Below are positions 12,430 to 23,100 of a DNA stretch of 64,000 nucleotides, piece after piece. Source of the DNA: Aplectana chamaeleonis (Eukaryota; Nematoda; Chromadorea; Rhabditida; Cosmocercidae). The position numbers and the translations under genes are program-made. Numbering within the stretch: position 1 is the first letter of the stretch; each line of letters opens with the position of its first letter. Under the pieces are notes generated by a model, which worked only from the letters and a program-made list of their open reading frames with translations, was not told the origin of the DNA and did not search any database. The stretch spans positions 620,001 through 684,000 of the forward strand of contig JAPDOI010000365.1 of the NCBI GenBank assembly GCA_029168955.1. Reading direction: 5' to 3'.

Positions 12430-14019
12430 ATGTCCAGTAGACCCGGAGGACTTCCAGCGCTGGTTGCAGTGGACATCAAGGTGAAGGGGGCCCAGGAAGC
12501 CAAGGCTGAGTTGCATGTCATGCACTCCTATGACGACACAATCTTGCTGGAGACTAACGTATTGGCTGCGTTAGGGATAGAGGTCAAATTGATCCCAGCA
12601 TCGACAAGTAGATATGCCGAAAGAGTTGAGCAGGCGGAGGGCAGCAGGCCTAGCAGCGCCATCACGAAGGTAGTGAGAGGGGCGCAAAGACGGGCTGCGA
12701 TCCCGCCATCCTCTGATGCTGTCGGAGAGTCTTCGTCGTCAGGAGAAGTGGCTGCGGCCAAGAGCGATGTCTTGTCGATCAACGACAGTCTGGAGTTAGG
12801 AGTTCGCAGTGTGTGGGATGGTTCCGGTTGTGTACCTGTCGTAAATAGAGATGTTGAGCCGAGGGTTATCCGTGATGGAGACGGACCCAGCAAACGGTCG
12901 GTGTACCGTGGGTGCAACCCAGGGATGGCTAGCATACCCGAGGATATGCAGCAGTTGCATTGTGTGGTCAGGGTGCAGAGGGAGGAGAAAAAAGCGGAGT
13001 TGAACAGGTCACAGAGGTTGACAAAGCAACCCGCTGAGCTCCCGGAACTCGGCACAAGCAACTACAGCGAGGTGTTCGCTGCTTGCAAGGCAGAACCCAC
13101 TCACATGTGTCCTGTCGGTTGCGAAGGACAAGAGAATGCACAGGAGTCCGAAGTTTGTGGCAAGTGTGATAGAGTTGATGCTAGAGTACCTGCAGAGCGG
13201 GGAAAATCCTCTCACCCTGAGCAGGCGATGGACTCGTGTAGTTCACCCCATGTTGCGAAAGCATGTGCAAAACTTGCACTTGTAAGACTTTTTGCAAAGA
13301 AACTGGAGCCAGTTTGTGAACAAAACGGTGAGCTAGTGAAGACACCGGCTGTGATGGTGGAATCCCCGGTTATGAGAAACACTAGTCGAAGACGCAGAGG
13401 ACGACCAACTGATAAGATATCAGTCAAGCGTTGTTGGACACGCTGTTCTGGGGTCAGTGCTGACCAAGAGGAGATGCGGCGGTGTGCCAAATCCCAACGA
13501 TGGCCGGATGTTATTCGTGCTGAAGGACGCGCTATAGGTGGTGTACCTCGCGAAGACGATAGTAGCTGCACCGGTAGACGTTATGAATGTGGTCGACGCC
13601 ATGATTTCATTAGACGTCAAGGTGGTGCTTGCGATGATCGAGACGAATGCAGTCGACGTGGTCGACGCTATGGTCTCTCTGGACGAGCTGAAAGTTACTC
13701 CGTCATTAGATGCGATGGTTCCGAAGTACGAGCTGAACGCGGTAGATGCGGTTGTTCCAAAGGACAAGCTGAACGCGGTAGATGCGATGGTTCCAATGGA
13801 CGAGCTGAACGCGGTAGATGCGATGGTTCCAACGGACGAGCTGAACGCGGTAGATGCGATGGCTTCGATGAACGTGTCAATTGTGGTCTCCCGGATAGAT
13901 GCGATGGTTCCTGCATTCGTGTTGGGCGTGTTGGCGAGGTGCCGACGACATCTGGGGGAGGAGTGGGGTTGAGTGGAACAACCCAATTTGTGGAGGAGGG
14001 ACGTGTCAGTGATCTATAG
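12430..14019 (+). CDS. LTR element internal ORF with protease-like start
   Basis: A long frame fills the rest of the internal region and runs 16 bp into the right LTR. Near its N-terminus ILLETNVLAALGIEV resembles the C-terminal part of retropepsin-like proteases of Gypsy/BEL elements; the catalytic DTG/DSG is not seen in this frame. The middle is charged and low in hydrophobicity. The C-terminal third is a 45-bp tandem repeat (about 13705-13870) encoding AERGRCDGSNGR units. There is no reverse transcriptase, RNase H or integrase in the 2.2 kb between LTRs, so the element would be non-autonomous. Confidence 0.45.
   Translation: MSSRPGGLPALVAVDIKVKGAQEAKAELHVMHSYDDTILLETNVLAALGIEVKLIPASTSRYAERVEQAEGSRPSSAITKVVRGAQRRAAIPPSSDAVGESSSSGEVAAAKSDVLSINDSLELGVRSVWDGSGCVPVVNRDVEPRVIRDGDGPSKRSVYRGCNPGMASIPEDMQQLHCVVRVQREEKKAELNRSQRLTKQPAELPELGTSNYSEVFAACKAEPTHMCPVGCEGQENAQESEVCGKCDRVDARVPAERGKSSHPEQAMDSCSSPHVAKACAKLALVRLFAKKLEPVCEQNGELVKTPAVMVESPVMRNTSRRRRGRPTDKISVKRCWTRCSGVSADQEEMRRCAKSQRWPDVIRAEGRAIGGVPREDDSSCTGRRYECGRRHDFIRRQGGACDDRDECSRRGRRYGLSGRAESYSVIRCDGSEVRAERGRCGCSKGQAERGRCDGSNGRAERGRCDGSNGRAERGRCDGFDERVNCGLPDRCDGSCIRVGRVGEVPTTSGGGVGLSGTTQFVEEGRVSDL
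13705..13870. repeat. 45-bp minisatellite in the LTR element ORF
   Basis: About four units are built on GAGCTGAACGCGGTAGATGC. They stay open in more than one frame and on the opposite strand. Confidence 0.8.
13991..14003 (+). promoter_or_regulatory. Polypurine tract of the LTR element
   Basis: TGGAGGAGGGACG directly precedes the TGTCAG start of the right LTR. This is the expected place for the plus-strand primer tract and supports the LTR boundary at 14004. Confidence 0.6.
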
Positions 14020-14885
14020 AGCTCCATTGTTGTAATTGTATTGTTTATAGCTTAGTAGTAATTGTATGACATTGTAAAGTATTGTGATTTAGCCTATATT
14101 GTTGTTTTTGACTTGTTTGCTGTTGTCCTCTGCCGAAGTGTCAGGAAAACCCACCGACCAGAGGCGATTCGATGAGGCGGGGCTGCCCCGCTGGCTAGTG
14201 GGCGGGAAGCCCTCACGCGCCAGTGGGCGGGGCAGACCCCGCGAGACCCTGCCACAGCGTACATAAGGCGCCATTTCGGAGCGAATTGGTCTTCTGGCGT
14301 GTGCCGGCAGCTTGTGCTGATGTCTGGTTGATCTGGTGGTTGGCGGCTCTGATGTCTGGCGGTCTGGTGGCTGGTGTCTGGCGAACTGGTGTCTAGCGGT
14401 CTGGTGTCTGGCGAACTGGTGTCTAGCGGTCTGGTGTCTGGCGAGCTGGTGTCTGGCGGTCTGGTGTCTGGCTGGCTGGTGTCTCGTGGCTGGTGTATGG
14501 CAGTCTGGTGTCTAGTCAATTGGTCTGATGCGTCGATAGTGGCAGTGACGCAGAGGAACTAAGGATCCACCCGCATGTCCATATTACTGTTTACGCCAGT
14601 GGAAGAGTTGAACTCTACATGTTCGAGAAGGAGTCGGCAGACGTGTTCTGTCGTAAGGGACGGAAAGTCCGCATACACACCTAGCAGACGGGTTTCGTCG
14701 TGAGAGACGGAAGGTCCACGCACACACCTAGCAGACGGGATCCGTCGAGAAGGACGGAAAGTCGCGCACCTAGGCATAGGGCTAGCGGATTGGTCAGAAG
14801 TAGCACTGGGCGTGCTTCCATAGTTGTTATCTTGTGTTTGTTGTAACTTCTTGTAATAAAGAGTATAGCTTACGGTGACTGTACA
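14004..14885 (+). repeat. Right LTR, followed by a second partial internal region
   Basis: This is the 882-bp counterpart of 10946-11827. Similarity does not stop at its end: 14886-15040 repeats the beginning of the internal region (AAGAGGTCAAGCTCAGCC, GGCATGGATGCGTTGATGAA) and then breaks off in a TA array. The structure is therefore LTR, internal, LTR, internal fragment, as left by a tandem arrangement or unequal recombination between elements. Confidence 0.8.
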
Positions 14886-15036
14886 GTCAATAGTTTTTGT
14901 GTTCGTACTAGGAAATTAAATATCAGGGGGCAACCTGGAAGAGGTCAAGCTCAGCCGTGGTGATAATTCAACCCCAAGTGGCATGGATGCGTTGATGAAC
15001 CTAGGCGGAAGGCCTACCCAAGCCCCTAAACCATCT

Positions 15037-15040
<4 letters not shown>

Positions 15041-15115
<75 letters not shown>
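15041..15115. repeat. (TA)n microsatellite, right of the LTR element
   Basis: About 37 TA units replace the internal region of the second, truncated LTR-element copy immediately after CCATCTGACA. The same kind of array bounds the left side of the element. Confidence 0.97.
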
Positions 15116-15119
<4 letters not shown>

Positions 15120-15224
15120 GACCGATATCGCATTATTGCATTTGGCCGCGCCGCTCAGTCGCGGAAAAGTACCGCGCATAATGTGTGTTATACTTGGGCC
15201 CAATCGAATGATCGAATCATCATC

Positions 15225-15425
15225 CCATTGAAAAAAAGTCGACTTCGATTGAATCGACTAAGTCGACTATTCGAAAAGTTGAAAATCCGGTTAAATCGAA
15301 AAGTCGACCATTCCAAAAGGGCGATTTTCGGATTAGTCGGAAAGTCGATCATTCGAAAAAGGGCGATTTTCGGATAAGTCGAGGAGTCGATCATTCGAAA
15401 AGCGTAGTATCCGACTTATTCGAAA
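15225..15425. repeat. TTCGAAAAGTCGA repeat array, copy 1
   Basis: This is a degenerate array of units such as TCGAAAAGTCGATCATTCG alternating with GGCGATTTTCGG. Copies occur at 16935-17118, 44625-44735 and 45945-46078. The units are internally palindromic (TTCGAA, GTCGAC). Confidence 0.8.
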
Positions 15426-18400
15426 AATTTGCCGCTCTCAAGAGCTCTTATTGTTAGTTACTGAGAAAGATGTTGGAAATGCCAGCTACTCCATCTGGAC
15501 GCATTTTTCTACTTTGCGCGTAATAAACACAGAATTTGTGTAGCCACAAACAAACATCACTGTTGCCTTTCTTCACTATCTAATTAGTTTTTTTCTTATT
15601 TTTGTACGTGCGCAACGTTCAATATATTTGGTTCTGAATTGAGAGCTCATAAGATTCTAAATGTAAGTGTGGGAATGGAAACAAAATGGGGAAACTTCGA
15701 GCGAATTATGCTGGTCCGCGAAGAGCGAAATCGTCACATCAAGGCATCGTACGCGCAAAAAACAATACTGTTTTCCATGATTTTGTATAGATTGGTCTCT
15801 TCAGTGACAGCAATGTCGAACGAGTCAAAGAAAAATCTTCATTTGTAAAGAAAAATCTGTAGGAATACACTGCAAAAATGAATTGAAGTTCGCGCCAAAA
15901 TCGTTTTCGACATTTTTCTGCACTTGAGAACCTGGTCATAGTCATTCTTGCAATCTTCCTGCATCTGGAGGTTGGGCCATAATTGCTTTAATGTTGTTTG
16001 ACAGTCGCATCAACCGTCTATGAAAAAGTGCTAGACGGTTGACCCCACAGCAGTTTTCAGGTAGCCATAACTTTTAAGGTGCGCATTTTGAAATCCTCAA
16101 GTTCCGTGGTTGATGTCAGCTAGCCGGAATTGTTTGATTAAACGCAAAGAATTAAACGTGGACTCTATTTGACTACATCGCGCATTGTACTTTCACGACG
16201 CAACGCCATGGTAGCGAAAGATATGTGATTCTGAAGTTCCGATCCGGCGTACCATAACAAGTGAAGGGACTAGTCCTATTAATACTTTGCCTCAAAAAAA
16301 GAGCAAAATGTATAAGGGGTGGTGACTGAGGGGGAAAGTAGCTGGAATAAGCCTCGGTTGATAACTGTTTGATGGGGTGTCAGCAAGTGAGCTACAACGA
16401 AAACGTCGCCACGCATCCGCGTGTACCACACGAATAGGACCCATCCTTCTCGAAGCTCTGTACACTTACTCAGGGCGGATCGCACCTATACTTTGTTTAC
16501 TATGGTGTGCGTTAACAAGAGTTTGGTGCCATGTCATGCTAACATATGGCACCTAGTTGTCGCCAGCCTTTGATAGGGAACGCAAAGTATCAGCACGATT
16601 CGTAAGGACTATACACTCATTGCCCCGTCCCTAGGTGAATTAAAGAGACTCGCTTTACTTTTCGAGTTTTACGTCCCCGCCGTTGTCCCGCTAGACAGTA
16701 TCCGCAAGACCCTACAGCCAGCTTCCGAAATCTACGATTCTTTCATTTTTATGTCGCAAATGATTCTCAATGAGTCCTTTTAGATTTATTCAGCATAAGC
16801 TATTCTTTTTTCGCATTCCAATTTCATAAATGTGCGCGAAAATAAGTTATGGAGCTGTTGCGGGATCGAAAACTCAATTAGGCTGTTACGCCTTCCTGTA
16901 CGCACGAATCTTTGAATGGGAGGGTAGATAATTTTTTAAGTCGATTGAAAAAGTCGACTTTTTATTCGAAAAGTCGATCATTCGAAAAGATTAGATTTAC
17001 GACTTATTCGAAAAAGTCGGTCATTCGAAAAGTTGAAATTCCGGTTAAATTGGAAATTCGATCATTCGGAAAAGTCTAATTTTCGACTTATTCGAAAAGT
17101 CGATCATTCGAAAAAATCTCACAAGTATAATGTGTGTTATTTAGCCGACGGGAAGTTAGAAGGGGGTGTAAGTGAGGGTACGCCCCCCCCCAAGCGATTC
17201 TACTTTTGGGTCAGCTAAGCCAATGTTGAGCTTGATCCCCCGTATTGATCACAAAGAAAAATGTGTTAACGCGGCGCACAATTCAATAAGTGTCGAACGT
17301 GGAATAAGATAAGTATGAGCAGGGACAGGGGGGCGTTGTCCGGCGGGGCAACAGGGGGGGGGGGCGTAAAAATCTTGGGAATTCAGATATTTTTAGGGGG
17401 GGGGACGAAAAACTTTGGGCCAAAACTTAAAAAATCGGGGGTGTTTTAGGTTGCGTTTCTCTTTCTGTGAAGAAAATAGGTCGTGGAACGAGAGGTCCGA
17501 ACGTGGTTGTCTCACATATTGTAATAGTAACACAAAGATCGAATAGAACAATAGTACAGCACCACAATAGTACATGTCAGGGAAGCATCTTTACATAACG
17601 ACGTAATAGACATATTTTAGGCAGTATTCAAGTTTTCAGCATATGAAACAAATTTTCAGAAGAGTTACATTCATTAATCGGGATTATTACCGCTTAAATT
17701 CTTCACTTCGAAAATTAAACAACGTACGTTCCCCCATAAAATTTCAGATTTTCAAAATTCTGAAAAAAGATTCAGATTCTCCATGCAATTCCCCGCAAAC
17801 TGATACCTAATGCCCCTCCCACAACCTTGAAATCACGGAGAAAATCGCCTAAAACGTTTAACCGTTGTCCAAAACCGCGCCCTCGGCCGAAATTGGACAA
17901 CGCTAATTTTTTTTTTCAAAAAAGAAATATCAAGATTCTGAAGGTGAAATGATCAACTTGATCTATCGTCTACTAACTACCACGATGTCGCTCGGAAACT
18001 CCTCAGTTTAGAGCATTCCGGAGCAAGGGGTTTAATTTACTACTGCGGCGAGCCGTCGGAAAATATCGCGCTCCAATGCCAAACCGCGTGAGCCACCCGC
18101 GGTGGTCGGGCACTGTTGCGCAATACAGTGCCCGCAAAACGACCACCGGTGACATCCCCTCTTCCACCCGCGCTCGCACCCCTTCTGTTTGGAGAATACT
18201 AGTTGGGAATCGGACTATTTTGAGCCTGACAAGTTTTACGCACCCACTAAAGGGTTCCACACGCTCGAAGGTCTCAATGCAAACCTAGTTGGAGGTTTCT
18301 AATCAGACAGAATGTAGACTTCTGTCGGTATCTGCTATTTGATAGTGCTATCAGTCATTGTTCTTACAGAAACTCCATAAAAATGCTTAGAATTTTGAAA

Positions 18401-19264
18401 GTGTATCACTCATTCTTCCCTCGTATCGTGAGTGACCCCACACTACTAGGTTTGCACAGCAAAACGTCCCCGGATAATGCTCGGCATACGCCAGAGTTTT
18501 GCCCATTCCAAAGTTGGAATCCATTAAAAGTTAGGAAACGTTCTACATCCTCTTCGTAATTTCCTCCACTACAGAAAATTCCTATCAGCTCAAGCTCGCC
18601 TATTGCGTCATTTTTAAATCATTCCTGACTTTTTATTAGCTCACTGCACGATCAAGATTAGTACAAAACTTATTGCAAGCAAGGAACAAGTATCCAGCGT
18701 TTTTTTTTTTTAAATTTCTGCTTCAATCGGCCTACATTTTTCTTCATCGTTATGCCATCATGAGATTGTGAGGCGAGCTGGGTCACAACTTTAATTACTT
18801 TCTTCTCGAAACAGATGTTGTTGCTCAAGGGCAAGTCAAAACTGCACTCCCTGAGGCTAATCAGTCGGATAGGAAGTGCAGTAATTATTTTTTTTAAGTT
18901 CAGGATGAAATACCCTTTTTTTGAAATTTCTGACCACAAAAACTGTAAAGTATTTCAGAACCTGGGGGCAGGGCTGTGCGGAACTTTTTTTCAAAAAGTT
19001 CGGAAAAGGAAGAAAAATGGCCAAAAAACGCCGGAATCGGAAACGGAAGAGACCAAAAAATGCTAGGTTGTCTCATTCTCACGCTGTTCCTCATCGGCCG
19101 CAGCTTTCATTCAATAACCAGTGATTTCAGTCAATAAACATAGTTATTCAAGATAAAGTCACTGCGAGACATTCAGCGATTTCGAAGTCTCGCCTCTGGA
19201 AATCCGAAAAAACAACTTCTAAAAATACTGATTACATGTACCCGCCCTTCGAAATTGTGTACAG
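15426..19264. other. Intergenic interval, downstream of apr-1
   Basis: No gene is recognised. It holds a second TTCGAAAAGTCGA array, a left end of an M2-type MITE near 15744 (GGCATCGTACGCGC), C/G homopolymer runs near 17180-17410, and a possible SINE-like segment on the minus strand near 18060-18180. Confidence 0.5.
16935..17118. repeat. TTCGAAAAGTCGA repeat array, copy 2
   Basis: It has the same unit structure as 15225-15425, here with GAAAAAGTCGACTTTTTATTC at the left edge and several GATCATTCGAAAA units. Confidence 0.75.
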
Positions 19265-19370
19265 CAGGGGTGTGCGGTAATTGCCGTTTGCCGATTACAG
19301 TTTGCTGGCCGTCTTGGCGTCTACCCTTGCCGTTTGCCGGAATTTCATTTTTCGTTGCCGCACACCTCTG
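19265..19370. mobile_element. Small hAT-like MITE
   Basis: A 106-bp element with inverted termini CAGGGGTGTGCGG and CCGCACACCTCTG. It is flanked by imperfect 8-bp repeats GTGTACAG (19257-19264) and ATGTGCAG (19371-19378). An 8-bp duplication and CAG termini fit the hAT superfamily. Confidence 0.7.
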
Positions 19371-19874
19371 ATGTGCAGCCTGTCTCCCAGAAAGCGTCCA
19401 AGCGACATCAGGTGTCCTTCAAGGCTAATCAGAAGTCAATTTTCAGCTAATCAGCAACCACTTTTTCTTCTTTTTTCCGAACCATATTAGCCTATTGGAG
19501 TGGATATCAAACAACTGAATTCGAAAATTGAGAAAAAATTCCTTGGCGAGATGAGAAAATTATCGTAGGATCTGCCCCGAACGAGCTTTGCCGCTGCTCA
19601 TGGTCATCTCCACCTGTCTCCACCGAGACTCCTTTATGGAAGACAGGCTGCACGTGCAAAAAAAACTATCAAGATTTTTGTTGCTGTCATCGCGGTAAAC
19701 AAGCGACTAAGTGGAATCAAGAAGAAAAGCTTCATAAAATCACTGAGTCTCAGAGAAACAGCTACATATTTTCAAAAATAATATTCAAAAGGTCTTCAGA
19801 TTTCTGCCACGCCCATTTCGTGGCATCATTTTTATAGAGTAAGTCACGAAATATTCACGAAAACATATCTTCAG

Positions 19875-20120
19875 CTAATCGCAATCTGAGGTGAAGGAAT
19901 TAAGTGCTAGGACCGTCATTATTACCTGTATTTTTGGGTGAAAGGCCTTTCGTTGCTAGACTTTGAGGTTGGAGAACGAAAGCACGATATGTGGGTGTGG
20001 GTTGATCGTCAACAACGGCCGTCGTCGTATCGCTAGCTGTCAGTCCAGACTGCGGCTCACTTGAGGAAGCAGCCCCAGATCCACCACGAACGCTGACACT
20101 GAGTGGAGCCGAGGTGTCTC
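19875..20120 (-). CDS. apr-1: apr-1 last two exons
   Basis: Exon 20120-19926 (acceptor CTGTTCAG|GAGACA, donor AATACAG|GTAATA) encodes ETSAPLSVSVRGGSGAASS-type low-complexity sequence ending LATKGLSPKNT. A 40-nt intron with acceptor ACCTCAG|ATTGCG leads to a tiny last exon (19885-19875) that reads D-C-D-stop. No SAMP (axin-binding) motif or EB1-binding tail is recognised in the C-terminus. Confidence 0.7.
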
Positions 20121-23100
20121 CTGAACAGGCAATTCACTGCGCACCTTTCTCATAATGAAATGGGAATAGGGTCGTCCGAGACGGAAACACAATTCACCAA
20201 TCAGGAGCGATCGTGACGTGCTTACCCTTCGAAGGCATCATTTTGGCACACTGCGTTGGCGAATCGGGCAGATCAGAAGGAGAAACCGGCGACATGCGAT
20301 TGCTGTTAACAGCAGTGTCAATAGAACTTTGCCATCCAACTGACGTGTTCTGCAAACATCGACTAAATAGAGGGGAATAAGGCGGTTCAGTCAAGAACGA
20401 ACCGGAAGTTCGCTGCCTAGCGACGCTGCGCTAACACTGCGAGTACAACGAACACTGTCTTCCAAGTCTGGGTCACCAGTGATTTCATCAGGTACAACTG
20501 AAGGCTGAAAAGCAGGGAACAAAAACCTTTGCTTCCTCAGATTTTCCACTAAATCACTGAAAAAAATCTCACCCTGAGAGGGACTGCCTCATCAATAAGG
20601 CCACCATCATACGGTCCTGGCGGAGGAGCGAAACCAAAACCAGGGCCCGGTGGAGGGGCAGGAGCGCGAGCTCCAAACGCATGCAGAGGGCTGAAAGAAC
20701 ACCATATACACTTCGAATAAGATAAAACAACTTTAATAATGAAAACAAAGGTTTTCGTAGTAATTATCGGTTGGAGAATTAAGCTGACCTGTGCGCTGAA
20801 GACGAAAACCCTCCACGAGTGAAGTGCCGAGGGAGACTACTGGATCGATGGTCAAGTGCGAAACTGTGAGGAGCGGAGAATCCCATCTCACCACCAGGGG
20901 ACATCCTAACTCCACGGAGCGCCAGAAGACGTGAGTCACGTGGGGAACACATAGACTCACATCCCATTGACGACGACATATCTGAATTTCACGAGCTGTT
21001 ACATAAGGTCCCGCAACGCCTCACGTGAAAGTGACCTGCGTAACGCTTATATCCAATTGGCTGATTGAGGTGATTAAGAACAGCTTTGACAGCGGCTCGA
21101 ATTTCTTCTCGAGCAGAATTTCGCAGAACATTCAGCTGATTCATTCCCATAGCATCGTGCCTTACCAATGACTACAAAAAAATTTCAAATGATTGAATCC
21201 AAACATGCGGCAGAACTTCTGGTTATATCAAGGTGGTAGCATACCGCGACCACTGCAAAATCCTACAGTGGCAAACCCCTTTCTAAAATATCATACGCGC
21301 TGGGAACACAGGGTCATATTTTTTTAACTCTGCGCAGACAAGCCCTTTAAGGACAGGAAAATAGAGAAGAAGTCCTGAGAAACCCTGAATAAAAACTCTA
21401 TTGAGAACCTCCCGGAGCTTTCAGGCCAAGGTCATGCAGGACAATATGACTTACCAACCGAGGGTCGCAACAATTTTCGGGGAAATAAAAATTTCCAGGG
21501 GATCGTAAATTTTTTAGGCCAAAATAATATAGGGCTGTCAGGAGATCGAAAAATTAATAGCGGTTGTAGAAAAAGCTCGAAAGTCGTTGTATAACACCAC
21601 AAGAATTGATTTCGCTTTAGGTACACTTTTTCTTCTTCAGAGCTGCACTGAGGAAATGTAAATGCGAAAATAGCCTGAGTGAAATAGAAGTTCCAATGCA
21701 AAGGATTTTGCATGTTACGAAAGTTTAACATTTTTACAAACTACCGCGGATCGCCAGATTTTTTTCGAAAAGGTTCTAAACAGGAAAAAAATAGTGGAAA
21801 AGTTTTGCGGATTCTAGGATGTTAGGATTTCAGGACTCAAAGGATAGTCAGTAGTGGATCGTTTGCGCCTGTCATGGCGCTTCTATTCCTCCTGTTAAAT
21901 TATACTTGAGTGATTCAGTGATGATCATGATCTCTGTGACAAACTTCATCCCTCTGTTGCTGCCCTCTGTTGCTTCTTCTTCTTCTGCAGCCACAAAAAG
22001 GACCTTGTCACATATTAGGGAACTGGGCCACCAGCGTAGGATTCGTCCAAAGATTCACTGTCGTCAACGAACTCGGTCTCATCGGGCAATTGAAAAGGTA
22101 TCTGGTGTCTGTGGTTGGTCAGTCTCAAATGGCAATGGGCAAGGACGACCTTTTGAACGTAGCTAATGGTTCGGACGTCGAGCGGGTCGTCAAAGAACTT
22201 AAAGGAAGATGATGCAGTGCCGCACTACGCTCGGGCAATTTTGGCGCTCCTGCTGGAGGGGCGACGTCACACGGATGCTGCTTTACGTCTGAACGCCGAA
22301 CTTCTGGACAGGCTGGACAACCTCAACAAGGAAAACACCATGTTGAGAAGTTCTCTCCAAAGTCAGTCTGTTAATCCTGAGCTTGTGAATGGTAATAGTA
22401 TACCTTCTCAAACGTATTCCATTGCATTACCATCTTCTTCTCAAGTCTCATCGCCTCTTGTTACCACACGTGATAGCGAGAGTGAGAACGAGCGCGCTCG
22501 CTCCCTGGTTCTTAGTGGTGTTCCTGAGCCGAAGCATCTTCCTGTACGGCAAAGATCGAGTCATGATGCCAATTTTGTGATGGGTGTTCTTTCTCATTTA
22601 AATGTGGATTGCTCTCCGGTATCTGTTTATCGCTTAGGCTCGCCGTTTCAAGGCAAAAATCGACTTTTGAAGATTATCATGCCATGTTCTTCTTATCAGA
22701 AACAGGCGTTGAGAAATCCCTCCCGTCTGAAGTTCTTTCCCGTTAAGGGGCTCTATCTCAGGGAATCCCTAACGAAGGAAGAACGGTTTAAAAGAAGGGA
22801 GGAATATCGGAGGCGTATGAGGGCTGGCCCTGGAGGTATTGTCGAGCCAGTCTCGCCTTCTAGGGGTGAGGGTGGACCGGCCGATTCTGCCTCTGGGGTA
22901 GCCCCTTCTGCGGCCCCCTCATCGAACCACGATGAGTCAACGCCTGCGGATCAGGAAACTGATTCATCCTCTCCGGTATCATTGTAAGATTTGGAAATGT
23001 TTGTATGCAAATGTAAGATGTCTCAAAAAATAAGGAACATATTGACCTGATTCTTTCCAATAATTATGATATTTATGCCTTCATCGAAACATGGCTCAAG

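Noticed and set aside
13420..13986. Long minus-strand frame rich in TIASTAFSS repeats
   Set aside because: It is the antisense of the 45-bp minisatellite in the LTR-element ORF; repeat periodicity keeps several frames open.
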